Source: Haematobia irritans (taxonomy: Eukaryota; Arthropoda; Insecta; Diptera; Muscidae). Taken from it: DNA of 64,000 nt. Below, piece after piece: positions 37,690 through 48,101 of this stretch; the stretch's first letter is position 1, and each line of letters opens with the position of its first letter. The DNA lies in the NCBI RefSeq assembly GCF_050003625.1, contig NC_134397.1, positions 269,446,070 to 269,510,069 on the forward strand, written 5' to 3'. The notes under the pieces were generated by a model that saw only the letters and a program-made list of their open reading frames with translations, did not search any database and had not been told where the DNA came from. Position numbers and translations under genes: made by a program.

Positions 37690-38225
37690 TGCTAATTTAT
37701 TGCTTTGTAGACCAAAATTTGTGTTAACACATCTCAACTCCTTCATGAAGGTTTTTATTCCCATATACAAATATTTATATCTTAACCGATTTGGTGACAA
37801 TTTTTTTACTTCTACAAAATCTCTAGAACTAAAACTTAAATCGGCTTATGCCCTGGGATGAAGCACAATGTTACTAAAAAACAAGTAAGGAAAGTCTAAA
37901 GTCGGGCGGGGCCGACTATATTAAACGCTGCACCTCCTTGTGGATCTACATATTCGATACCATTTAAAATCCTTCAAATTTGTTGGGTGTTATATATAAA
38001 GGTTTATGTTCCCATATATATACATTTAAATCTGAACCGACAATATATTCAAGGCTTCTTAGTGGACAATATATTTAAGCCTTCTTAAAAAATCTATTTA
38101 ATTAAAATTTAAGTCGGTTAAGGCCCTGGGGTGGAACTCAATTAATAATAAATATGGGAAACATTTAAATCTGAACCAATTTCGAGGCAACTTCGCAAAA
38201 GTGGATTTACGATTTATCGATCGAT
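37690..38225 (+). mobile_element. DINE family B fragments
   Basis: A headless fragment (37690-37876) is followed by a fresh head AAACAAGTAAGGAAAGTCTA with GTCGGGCGGGGCCGACTATA (from 37878). That copy is cut off near 38225 by the next element. Confidence 0.6.
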
Positions 38226-39205
38226 ACACGGATGAAAAAGACTGTTTTTCATATGTTTGGCTATAAACATTATATGTTTAGAACACAAATTTTTAAACAC
38301 AATATTTTTGAGTGCAAGCATATAATGTTCATAAACTAGCATAACATGTTTGGGACATATATGTTAATATGTTAGAACATATTATGTTTGGGACATAAAA
38401 TGTTTGTAAATATTATATGCTTGGATGCAAACATATATTAATTTAGAAATAGCCTATAAACATATATGTGTTTAGTAGCTTGGAGCGCTATTTAACAGGG
38501 AGCGATATTGAATTAAGTTGGTGGTTGTTGCTTGTTATTACAAAATTAACATTTTTTTATTTTTCCTTGGGCAATTGATCAGCTACTTCTTTGATCCTTA
38601 CAAACTGTGTGGTCCGCTGTTCGAATCCCCGCCCGGCAAAAGGTAAAATTAAAATAAAAAAATCAGGCAATTGAATAATTTCTTCTACAATGTTTGTATT
38701 ACAGAAAAAGGTGATAAGAACTAAAAAATCTCGTGGAAGTGAGAAAGATGTGGGGGAATATACAATTGGGCAGAAACAAAATTTTGAGCATTCAGGTCGA
38801 AAACCTATGTTGTTAGCACCTATATTACCTGTTTATTTTCATAATTCATTATGATTGTAAATATATAAATAAATAAATAAAATTTTGAGCACAATATTGT
38901 TTGGGAGAATTTTTTTAAGCATATAATATTGTTGGGTGCAAAATGCTTCCAAACATATTATATGTTCACATAATAACATATTGTTTTTTTGGAAGACAAC
39001 ATTATTGAATTTGGATGCAAAAATACAAAATGTTTGGAAATTGACTACCCAAACATATATTGTTTAGACCAATATGCTTTCAAACATATTATATATTGGA
39101 AGAGATCAAAAATATAAATGTTTGGGCAATAGCCAAAAATGTATATGCTTGAAGCAAAATATGTTTGGGAGTATATGTTACAGAAGCGATTTTTTGTGAA
39201 CGTGT
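38226..39205. mobile_element. AAACATAT-rich element with rough terminal inverted repeats
   Basis: The left end TACACGGATGAAAAAGACTG and the right end (reverse complement GTACACGTTCACAAAAAATC) are loosely inverted. The interior is dominated by ATATGTTTGG/CCAAACATAT words. A tRNA-like fragment with GTTCGAATCCCC (box B) lies at 38619-38630. It separates a DINE fragment from a transposase relic. Non-coding. Confidence 0.45.
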
Positions 39206-39410
39206 ACTCAGTCCAATTTTGGCATATTCTTTGCAATATTTCCGCCGGTCTCTCCCGAATAAATGATTCAATGTGGTCTTCTAATGTTTCAATTGAAGCG
39301 GCCTTCTTTGTATAGATATGAGCTTTACCATAGCCACACTAAAGGCGTTAAATCAAACGATCTAGGCGGTCAATAGACCGGTCACGAACGTGAAATAAAA
39401 TGTTCAACAA
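39205..39410 (-). pseudogene. decayed DD41D-type transposase C-terminus
   Basis: On the minus strand, several frames piece together PPRSFDLTPL then KKAASIETLEDHIESFIRER and PAEILQRICQNWTEY. This is the same C-terminal pattern as the copies at 20159 and 31417 (LTPLDYF, PALEDNI, PAEMLEKVAQNW). It has several stops and frameshifts, much older than the other two copies. Confidence 0.65.
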
Positions 39411-39844
39411 ACTTATCGAATTTGTTTTTCTTTGAGTCTTCAACGCAATAAAATCAGATTTTTGTTTTCAAAAATTACGTATTTTTCATAAAAAACACTA
39501 TCCAACGGTTTTTTGGTAACCCAAAGAGATCACATGGCTTTGTTAGGATGACACGTAAGTCTTCAACTAGCCCATAGAAGATGCAAAGGGATGATTTTGT
39601 CTTATGTGGGGACCATACTATAACGGGCTATATATATTATTGGATTAATTTATAGGACTGTTGTCACTATCGTAAGTACTAATATTTCTATTGCACACGA
39701 TCGAATGGCTTTATAGATATTTGCATGTTTTATTAAAAACGTCTTTACATGGAAATTTTAGTTTTGGAAGTTTTTCACACTTTTTTTAAAATGAAATCCG
39801 AAATATGACATCAATGGCATCAGATGACTACGTATTACACACCC

Positions 39845-40432
39845 CTGTTAAAATCCACTGCTTCTGATCCATTTTCCTTTTCATATAGAACATTGTGTCC
39901 AAATTTCATTTATATAAAACATTTTGTTTAAAATTCATTTCAATTTCACTTTTAGTAGATTTCGAGCCTAATATGTAGAAAACTTTGTTAACAGTTGATT
40001 TCTATAGGAAATTTTTGGCATTTTTTTGTTTCCTATAGGAATAAAATTTCGTACAGAAATTTTTCTTATAGCCCAAACATATTAGGCACGAAATTTACTT
40101 AAAGTGAATTTGAAATGAATTTTAAACTAATTGTCCCCTGTTAAAATCCAATGCTTCTGAGCCATTTTCCTTTTCATATAGGACATTGTGTCCAAATTTC
40201 ATTTATATAGAATATTTTGTTTAAAATTCATTTCAAATCCACTTTTAGTAGATTTCGAGCCTAATTTGTAGAAAACTTTGTCAAAAGTTCAGTTCTATAG
40301 GAAATTTTTGGCAATTTTTTTGTTTCCTATAGGAATAAAATTTCCTACAGAAATTTTTCTTATAGCCCAAACACATTAGGCACGAAATTTACTTAAAGTG
40401 AATTTGAAATTAATTTTAAACTAATTGTCCGA
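39845..40432. repeat. tandem direct duplication, about 294 bp unit
   Basis: CCCCTGTTAAAATCCA...GCTTCTGA starts at 39842 and again at 40136. The two units stay closely similar through TAGCCCAAACA(T/C)ATTAGG and CTAATTGTCC. Each unit holds short TTTCCTATAGGAA palindromes. Non-coding. Confidence 0.8.
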
Positions 40433-40950
40433 TATAAATGAAATTTGGACAAAATTTCTTTTCCATAGAAAATTTTGTCAGAATTCAATTCCTGTTGGAA
40501 ATTTTGTCAAAATTTCATTTTCATAGGAAATCAAATTAGCAAATTTTATCAAAATTTAGTCAATTTATTGAGGAGTTTTCATTTAAATTCAAAATTCTTG
40601 GGGACGAATGCGCTCCAATTTGGGAACAAGAGCCAAGAAAATACTAGCAACTCTGATCAAATAGAAGACGTTTCTCTAGTTGTAAAGATTTTATAATCAA
40701 TTTAAAAAACTTGATCAATAGATTTTAACTTAAGATTTCACTAATATTGTTCAATTGTATCAGATTTTATATCAAATTTTCTTGCAAGAACAGAGGTATT
40801 TAATTAAATTATACTTCATCAGATTCATTTGCTTAATTCAATTGCCTTTTCATTATTATTTAAAAAAGCAAAGCAATAAAAAAATTAAATTAGCACATTC
40901 ATTTTCTAATTTTATGCAGGTAAGAAGTATTTCATGAACATTAAATCCAT

Positions 40951-41030
40951 GCGTAACAAATTTGAAATACTTTGAAAGTACAGGCCCCACAAAAAAGGTT
41001 TATATACGAAAAGAGTTTGTTTATCAGAAT
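40951..41030 (+). promoter_or_regulatory. gene 1 promoter: conserved motif, TATA box, initiator-like site
   Basis: GCGTAACAAATTTGAAATA is at 40951-40969, TATATA at 41001-41006, and TTATCAGAATC around 41021-41031 is the likely start site, about 25 bp downstream. TTTATCAGAATC is also present in gene 3, equally placed. Confidence 0.62.
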
Positions 41031-41047
41031 CTTTCAACAGTTTCAAA

Positions 41048-41331
41048 ATGAAGTTAGTACTACTTTGTGCTTTAGTTTTTCAAATTGTTTCATTGGTTCT
41101 CGGTGGTGGCGAAGACTGCACCGGACTACCGGTAGGTTGATAATTTGAAAATCTAATTTTAGCAAAATTTGAAATACCTATTTTTTGAAAAACTAATGTT
41201 TGCCTTTATAGTGTAAGTCCCATAGCGATTGTTGTGGAAAATTCAAATGTGATTTGGTATATTATGATTGGTATGATCCACCAAGAAAAGTTTGCAGAAA
41301 AAGGTTGTACGAATTTGCCAAACGTACGTAA
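41048..41331 (+). CDS. secreted six-cysteine knottin-like peptide, gene 1
   Basis: Exon 1 is 41048-41131, the intron is 41132-41211 (80 bp, GTAGGT...TTATAG, CTAAT branch-like site near 41192) and exon 2 is 41212-41331. The 67-residue product starts MKLVLLCALVFQIVSLVLGG, a typical signal peptide, so it is probably secreted. The mature part contains CTGLPC, HSDCCGKFKC and PRKVC, with C-X4-C-X5-CC-X4-C-X14-C spacing. A basic tail (RKRLYEFAKRT) could be trimmed at RKR. The intron falls just before the second cysteine, as in all six paralogues. The ATG was chosen because it opens the signal peptide and lies at the same distance from the TATA box as in gene 2. AATAAA signals lie at 41403-41416. The molecular target is unknown. 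Confidence 0.86.
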
Positions 41332-42402
41332 TCATGCTAATTATGGCAATGTCTTCATGATGGAAATTCGAAAAGCTGTATATTAAAACAAAAAAATAAT
41401 AATAATAAATAAATAAAACTTTCTTTAGATAATTTGATTTTATTTTATTAAAGCTTGAGATATTTTTGTATTTTCGAGTGAAGTTAATTTTTTACTTCTA
41501 TAGGAAATTTTGTCAAAATTTCATTTTTATAGGAAATTTTACCGAAATTATTTCTACAGGAAATTTTGTCAAAATGTCATTTCTAGCTGAAATTTTATCA
41601 AAATTACATTTTAAAGTTTTCATTTCTATAGGAAATCTTACAGGAATTTTTGTAAAAATTTCATTTCTACAGGAAATTTTGTCAAAATTTCATTTCTATA
41701 GGATTTTTTTTCCGAAATTTCATTTCTATAGGAAATTCTGTCAACATTTCATTTCTATAAGAAATTTTGTCAATATTTCATTTCTATACGAAATTTTGTC
41801 AATATTTCATTTCTATAGGAAGTTTTATCAAAATTTCATTTCTATAGGAAATTTGGTCAAAATTTAATTTCAATAGGAAATTTTATTAAAATTGCATTTC
41901 AACAATTTTATCAAAAATCTCATTTCTACAGGAAATTTTGTCAAAATTTCATTTCTATAGGATTTTTTTCCGAAATTTCATTTCTATAGGAAATTCTGTC
42001 AACATTTCATTTCTATAAGAAACTTTGTCAATATTTCATTTCTATAGGAAATTTTATCAAAATTTCATTTCTATAGGAAATTTTATCAAAATTTTATTTC
42101 TATAGAAAATTTTGTCAAAATTTTATTTCTATAGAAAATATTGTCAAAATATAGCTTACATAGAAAATATCGTTAAAATTTTATTTCTATTGAAAATTTG
42201 GTCACAATGTTGTTGCTATAGAAAATATTGTCAAAATTATATTTGCATAGAAAATTTTGTCAAAATTTTATTATTATATAACATTTTGTCAACACTTATT
42301 TCTATACAAAATTTTGTCAAAATTTTATTCCTATAGAAAATTTAGTTAAAATTTAATTCCCATAGAAAATTTTGTCAAAATTTTATTTATGTAGAAAATT
42401 TG

Positions 42403-42811
42403 GGAGCCACCGTGGTGCAATGGTTAGCATGCCCGCCTTGCATACACAAGGTCGTGGGTTCGATTCGACCGAACACCAAAAAGTTTTTCAGCGGTGGATT
42501 ATCCCACCTCAGTAATGCTGGTGACAATTCTGAGGGTTCCAAAGCTTCTCTAAGTGGTTTCACTGCAATGTGGAATCTCAGTAATGCTGGTGACAATTCT
42601 GAGGGTTTCAAAGCTTCTCTAAGTGGTTTCACTGCAATGTGGAATGCCGTTCGGACTCGGCTATAAAAAGGAGGTCCCTTGTCATTGAGCTTAACATGGA
42701 ATCGGGCAGCACTCAGTGATTAGAGAGAAGTTCACCAATGTGGTATCACAATGGACTGAATAGTCTAAGTGAGCCTGATACATCGGGCTGTCACCTAACA
42801 TAACCTAACCT
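42403..42811 (+). mobile_element. SINE with internal 69-bp duplication
   Basis: Full-length SINE inserted in the minisatellite. Its B-box region is shortened by a few bases. The block from CTCAGTAATGCTGGTGACAA to CTGCAATGTGGAAT is present twice (starts 42508 and 42577). The tail is TAACATAACCTAACCTA. Confidence 0.85.
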
Positions 42812-43336
42812 ATATAGAAAATTTTGTCAAAATTTTAATTATAAAAAAAAATTTGTCAAAATTTTATGTATATAGAAAATTTTGTCAAAATGTTATTTAT
42901 ATAGAAAATTTTGTCAACATTTTATTTCTATAGAAAATTTTGTCAAAATTTTATTGCTATAGAAAATTTAGTCAAAATTTAATTCCCATAGAAAATTTTG
43001 TCAAAATTTTATTTCTATAGAAAATTTTGTCAAAATTTTATTTCTACAGAAAATTTTGTCAAAATTTTATTTCTATAAAAAAGGGTTTGACAAAATCTTA
43101 TTTGTATAGAAAGTTTGTCAAAAAATTTTTTTTTTAGGTTTTAGGGAAAATTTTGTCAAAATTGTATTCCCACAGAAAATTTAGTCAAAATTTTAGTTTT
43201 AGAGAAATTTTTTTTCAAAATTTAGCTTACATAAAAAATTTCGTTAAAATTTTATTTCTATTGAAAATTTTGTTTCTATAGAAAATATTGTCAAAATTTT
43301 ATTATTATATAACATTTTGTCAACATCGTATTTCTA

Positions 43337-43391
43337 TGGACTGAATAGTCTAAGTGAGCCTGATACATCGGGCTGCCACATAACCTAACCT
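43337..43391 (+). mobile_element. SINE 3' fragment in minisatellite
   Basis: GGACTGAATAGTCTAAGTGA through CATAACCTAACCT, only the last 55 bp of the SINE, flanked on both sides by minisatellite. Confidence 0.8.
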
Positions 43392-44120
43392 ATATATAAA
43401 ATTTTGTCAAAATTTTATTTATATAGAAAATTTTGTCAAAATTTTATTATTATATAAAATTTTGTCAACATTTTATTTCTATAGAAAATTTTGTCAAAAT
43501 TTTATTCCTATAGAAAATTTTGTCAAAATTTAATTCCCATAGAAAATTTAGTCAAAATTTAATTCCCATAGAAAATTTTGTCAAAATTTAATGCCCATAG
43601 AAAATTTTGTCAAAATTTTATTTCTATAAAAAAGGGTTTGACAAAATTTTTACTGGTATAGAAAATTTTGTCAAAATTTTATTTGTATACAAAATTTTGT
43701 CAAAATTTCATTATTATATAAAATTTTGTCACAATTTTATTCCCATAGAAAATTTTCCCAAAATTTTGTTTCTATAGAAAATTTTGTCTAAATTTTATTT
43801 CTGTAGAAAATATTGTCAAAATTATATTGGCATAGAAAAGTTTGTTAAAATTTTACACACACACAGAAAATTTAGTCAAAATTTTAGTTTTAGAGAAAAT
43901 TTTGTCAAAATTGTATTCCCACAGAAAATTTAGTCAAAATTTTAGGTTTAGAGAAAATTTTTGCAAAATTTAGCTTACATAGAAAATTTCGTTAAAATTT
44001 TATTTCTATTGAAATTTTTGTCAACATTTTATTCCTATAGAAAATTTAGTCAAAATTTAATTCCCATAGAAAATTTTGTCAAAATGTTATTTCCAATAGA
44101 AAATAATTAATCAAGCTTGA

Positions 44121-44201
44121 GATCGTTTTTTGTATGTATTGGTTTCTTTATTTTTCAATATTTCGCAATTACATTGAATTGCTTCATCAGGAGTCGATCT
44201 A
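44121..44201 (-). ncRNA. hammerhead-ribozyme-like motif in Penelope 3' region
   Basis: In sense orientation the region has AGATCG (stem I strand), CTGATGA, the hairpin GCAATT-loop-AATTGC, GAAA, a weak TATTG/CAATA stem and the closing CGATCT. This order matches the type I hammerhead ribozymes reported in Penelope-like elements. Deviations are one extra A after CTGATGA and an imperfect stem III at the expected cleavage junction. The same motif is repeated at 47110-47190 (-) and 48966-49046 (+). Confidence 0.5.
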
Positions 44202-44471
44202 TAATAAAAGTGGTTTGATAATTTTTAATCATGACATGTAAAATTCTTTCTCAAAATTGTTTTTAAAATCGCAAATAATTTTAGTGGTAATAACAGCTAT
44301 TGGTTTTAGTTTACAAATTTTTTATAAATAATTAAAGATTTTAATAATTGTAATTAACAAGTATCAGGAGACCAGGAAAAACAAAAGGAATTACATTATA
44401 CACTTACGTATGCAAAACATTTAAGTGTAACACAACAACAACACATAAAGCTTAAAACTAGAGTAGTATCA

Positions 44472-47015
44472 CTACGTTCGTCTATTACTTTTATTGCACT
44501 GATTTCCCTCTTGCTTTCTCTGATGCTGAGTACTTGCATATCTAGTTGTCTTGTCTATGATGTGTCTGTATATGTGAGCAATGTTATCTGTATCTGATTT
44601 GTAGTTCATTCTCTTCTCTGTGGGTACATTGTTAATGTACAACATTTCTAATGTTAATCTTTTGCTGTTGCTACTCTCTCTCTCCAATACTCTCACATCG
44701 TCAAAGTTCGGGTGATGTTTCGTTGTCGCACAGTGTGTTGCAAGCGCGGTTTTTTGGAGTTTGTTGTTATTGCGGAGTTTTATGTCTGATTTGTGTCCCG
44801 ACAGTCTTGTTTTTAATTTATTTTTCGTAGTTCCAATATACATTTTGTCACATGGTTCTTTGTTATCTCCATTACATGTTATTTGATAGATAACATTAGA
44901 TGTTTCCATAATAGGCGTCTTGTCTTTAGTTTTTGTGAAAATGTTTTTTAGTGTATTGTAATTTTTATGGGCAATATTGACTTTATTTTTGTCTACTATG
45001 TTAGAGTTTTTTATCCTTTCCGAAATTCCTTTTACATAGGATAAGGATCTGTAAATTTTGGGTTCTTTCTCTATATTTTCTTTGTCCAAGTAGGGTTTGT
45101 AAGATGAAATTAGTTCTTTTATTAGTTTTGGTGGAAAATTATTTTCTTGAAGTATATTTTGCAGCTTTTTTCTGTTGTTTTTATGGAATTTATTATCGCT
45201 TATTGTCAGTACTCTGTTTACTAAGTTTTTGGCCGTATTTATTAGCATGGACCTTGGGTGATTGGAAAAGAAGTTCATTATTCTTCCTGATGCTGTATCT
45301 TTCTGATACCAGTCTGTAATAAGTTTTCCATTTTCTTTTATTAGTAGTATGTCCAAGTAAGGCAGTTTATTATCCGTTTCTATTTCCATCGTAAAACTTA
45401 TGCTTTTATGAAATTCATTAAGGCATTTTAATGTGTTATCTATTTCGTCCTCTTTTAATATCGCAAATAGGTCGTCAACGTACTTAGTCATAATTTTGGG
45501 TTTTTCTTTTAACTTGTCCATAGATGTGTCTAACAATTTTTCCATTAAAATGTCTGCTATGACCGGAGATGCTGGTGATCCCATGGGTAAGCCTTTTTTC
45601 TGCCTGTATATTTTTCCGTCGTATTTAAAATATCGATTGTCCACTATACAGAAACGTAGTATTTTCATAAACAGATGCTTTGTCATATTCGTGTGCACAG
45701 TTATTTCATTCCACCTTTCTTCTATTATTTGGAGTGCTGCGTCAACTGGTACACTTGGGAAAAGCGATACTACGTCAAACGAAATTAATTTCTCATCCTT
45801 TTGGATCGTCAAGTGTTTTATCCTATCTCTAAATTGCACTGAATCCCGAACATTATATCTAGATTTAACTGTCAAGCATTTCAGAATATCTGCCACATAT
45901 TTACACATCTCCGAGGACGGGGATTTAACCGAAGAGCATATTGGTCTCAATGGGTATCCTTCTTTATGGATTTTTGGTAGTCCGTACAGCCTTGGTGCTA
46001 TCACATTATCTGCCTTAAGGTTCTTCTTTTCCGCTTCCGATATGATATTATTCTTGAAAAGTTCTTCAACTAACTCATTATTTCTCTTTTGTAGGGCTTG
46101 TGTGGGGTCTTTATTTACTCTTTGATATGTCATCATATCTCCTACAATTTTTAACATCCTCTCTTTATATTCTTCCTTCTCCATGGCCACTGTAACGTTT
46201 CCTTTGTCTGCGTTTAGTATGTAAATATTCTTGTTGGCATTTAAAAATTTTTTAGTTCGTTCCACTGTGTTTATAATATATTTTTCTCTTCCACTATGGG
46301 ACATTTTGTTAATGTGATTCTCTACCGATGTTGCGAATTTTGTCCTAGCCTTTTCTTGCTCTTCCTTGTCATTGTTCATCTGGATTAAATTTTCTCCATC
46401 AGCGATATATTTGAACAAAGGGAATTTTGTTCTTTGAGTTGGGAGACCGTGCTTTTGTCCTAGAGATAGAAGCCATTTTATATCGTATGGAAATTCCGTT
46501 TTGGTTTTGTTGACAAACCATTTTTCATTAACCCGTATGTTTAGTTCAGTTCGTTGTTTTTCTAAAAGTTTATTGAATTTTCCTTTTTGTATTTCATTTG
46601 TTCTTTCTTTAATTTTCCTGATATATGTGTTTTGATAGGAAACAAGTGTTTCGTTTTCGTCTTGTGAGAGGTGATCATTAAGCCATTTTTTTATCTTTTC
46701 CTCTTCTTCTTTGTAACTTTTCTGGAGATTATGTCTGTGCTTAATTAAAATATTCAGAATTTTTATTTGAAAATGCTCAATGTATTGCAAGAGTGTGGGC
46801 TGTAAGTCAATTTTAGATTTTTCTTTATTTTCCAAAATATTGTAGATGTTTTTCATCGAATTTTTTATGAATTCAGGTATAATTCCATGATTACGACATC
46901 TGATTAGAAATGTTATTGAAGAGTGAATCTTTTCGGTTTTCACTTTCAAATTTTTGTGTCTGTTTATATTGCGTCTTAGAGATTTGTCATTATTCTTTAT
47001 TTTATTATAGATCAT
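44472..47015 (-). CDS. Penelope-like reverse transcriptase with GIY-YIG endonuclease
   Basis: An uninterrupted 847-codon ORF that copies element RNA into DNA at a nicked target. The reverse transcriptase core spans roughly residues 340-560: LYGLPKIHKEG, SFDVVSLFPSVP (about 412), GLPMGSPASPVIADI (about 470) and the catalytic KYVDDLFAI (about 511-519). A C-terminal GIY-YIG endonuclease follows, with NVIYQITCNG and CDKMYIGTT and the conserved Arg in LKTRLSGHKSD (about 707-745). Its length matches typical Penelope proteins of about 840 residues. The frame stays open upstream of this ATG to about 47094 (including KFLIKHGKHAENKT), so the true start may be earlier or lie in the tandem copy. Catalytic residues are intact, so it could be active. 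Confidence 0.93.
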   Translation of the reverse strand: MIYNKIKNNDKSLRRNINRHKNLKVKTEKIHSSITFLIRCRNHGIIPEFIKNSMKNIYNILENKEKSKIDLQPTLLQYIEHFQIKILNILIKHRHNLQKSYKEEEEKIKKWLNDHLSQDENETLVSYQNTYIRKIKERTNEIQKGKFNKLLEKQRTELNIRVNEKWFVNKTKTEFPYDIKWLLSLGQKHGLPTQRTKFPLFKYIADGENLIQMNNDKEEQEKARTKFATSVENHINKMSHSGREKYIINTVERTKKFLNANKNIYILNADKGNVTVAMEKEEYKERMLKIVGDMMTYQRVNKDPTQALQKRNNELVEELFKNNIISEAEKKNLKADNVIAPRLYGLPKIHKEGYPLRPICSSVKSPSSEMCKYVADILKCLTVKSRYNVRDSVQFRDRIKHLTIQKDEKLISFDVVSLFPSVPVDAALQIIEERWNEITVHTNMTKHLFMKILRFCIVDNRYFKYDGKIYRQKKGLPMGSPASPVIADILMEKLLDTSMDKLKEKPKIMTKYVDDLFAILKEDEIDNTLKCLNEFHKSISFTMEIETDNKLPYLDILLIKENGKLITDWYQKDTASGRIMNFFSNHPRSMLINTAKNLVNRVLTISDNKFHKNNRKKLQNILQENNFPPKLIKELISSYKPYLDKENIEKEPKIYRSLSYVKGISERIKNSNIVDKNKVNIAHKNYNTLKNIFTKTKDKTPIMETSNVIYQITCNGDNKEPCDKMYIGTTKNKLKTRLSGHKSDIKLRNNNKLQKTALATHCATTKHHPNFDDVRVLERESSNSKRLTLEMLYINNVPTEKRMNYKSDTDNIAHIYRHIIDKTTRYASTQHQRKQEGNQCNKSNRRT

Positions 47016-47091
47016 TGTCTTATTCTCGGCGTGCTTTCCGTGTTTAATTAGAAATTTTGATTTTATTCGATCTTTCTTTTTTCCAATAGAA

Positions 47092-48101
47092 AATAATTAA
47101 TCAAGCTTGAGATCGTTTTTTGTATGTATTGGTTTCTTTATTTTTCAATATTTCGCAATTACATTGAATTGCTTCATCAGGAGTCGATCTATAATAAAAG
47201 TGGTTTGATAATTTTTAATCATGACATGTAAAATTCTTTCTCAAAATTGTTTTTAAAATCGCAAATAATTTTAGTGGTAATAACAGCTATTGGTTTTAGT
47301 TTACAAATTTTTTATAAATAATTAAAGATTTTAATAATTGTAATTAACAAGTATCAGGAGACCAGGAAAAACAAAAGGAATTACATTATACACTTACGTA
47401 TGCAAAACATTTAAGTGTAACACAACAACAACACATAAAGCTTAAAACTAGAGTAGTATCACTACGTTCGTCTATTACTTTTATTGCACTGATTTCCCTC
47501 TTGCTTTCTCTGATGCTGAGTACTTGCATATCTAGTTGTCTTGTCTATGATGTGTCTGTATATGTGAGCAATGTTATCTGTATCTGATTTGTAGTTCATT
47601 CTCTTCTCTGTGGGTACATTGTTAATGTACAACATTTCTAATGTTAATCTTTTGCTGTTGCTACTCTCTCTCTCCAATACTCTCACATCGTCAAAGTTCG
47701 GGTGATGTTTCGTTGTCGCACAGTGTGTTGCAAGCGCGGTTTTTTGGAGTTTGTTGTTATTGCGGAGTTTTATGTCTGATTTGTGTCCCGACAGTCTTGT
47801 TTTTAATTTATTTTTCGTAGTTCCAATATACATTTTGTCACATGGTTCTTTGTTATCTCCATTACATGTTATTTGATAGATAACATTAGATGTTTCCATA
47901 ATAGGCGTCTTGTCTTTAGTTTTTGTGAAAATGTTTTTTAGTGTATTGTAATTTTTATGGGCAATATTGACTTTATTTTTGTCTACTATGTTAGAGTTTT
48001 TTATCCTTTCCGAAATTCCTTTTACATAGGATAAGGATCTGTAAATTTTGGGTTCTTTCTCTATATTTTCTTTGTCCAAGTAGGGTTTGTAAGATGAAAT
48101 T
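47092..48101 (-). mobile_element. Penelope 5'-truncated tandem copy (pseudo-LTR)
   Basis: Direct repeat of 44103-45104, offset about 2,989 bp. It holds the last 205 codons (47462-48079) including the GIY-YIG endonuclease, plus the 3' region. The RT is missing. The peptide is identical to the end of the full-length ORF. Confidence 0.92.

Larger units (their letters stand above)
41490..44100. repeat. large 29-bp minisatellite array
   Basis: More than 70 units of TTTCATTTCTATAGGAAATT or TTTTATTTCTATAGAAAATT followed by TTGTCAAAA. The left part (41490-42060) uses CTATAGGAAA and CATTTC; the right part uses CTATAGAAAA and TTATTTC, so there are two subfamilies. Two SINE pieces and the Penelope element are inserted in it. 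ORFs in it, such as 41466-41867, only translate the repeat. Confidence 0.92.
44103..47080 (-). mobile_element. full-length Penelope-like element
   Basis: An essentially complete Penelope-like retroelement on the minus strand, with a short leader, an intact 847-codon ORF and about 370 bp of 3' region. A direct repeat TTCCAATAGAAAA lies at both edges (44091 and 47081), consistent with a target duplication within the minisatellite. On its 5' side stand a tandem partial copy (47092-48101) and then an inverted copy (48102-49064). Tandem and inverted partial copies are a known habit of this class, where the repeats are called pseudo-LTRs. The repeated parts look identical by eye, implying very recent insertion. 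Confidence 0.9.

Noticed and set aside
41466..41867. 133-codon ORF rich in F, Y and K
   Set aside because: It reads the 29-bp minisatellite; 29 is not a multiple of 3, so all frames rotate through the same words.
45433..46125. 230-codon plus-strand ORF
   Set aside because: It is antisense to the Penelope reverse transcriptase, whose own frame has all the expected motifs.
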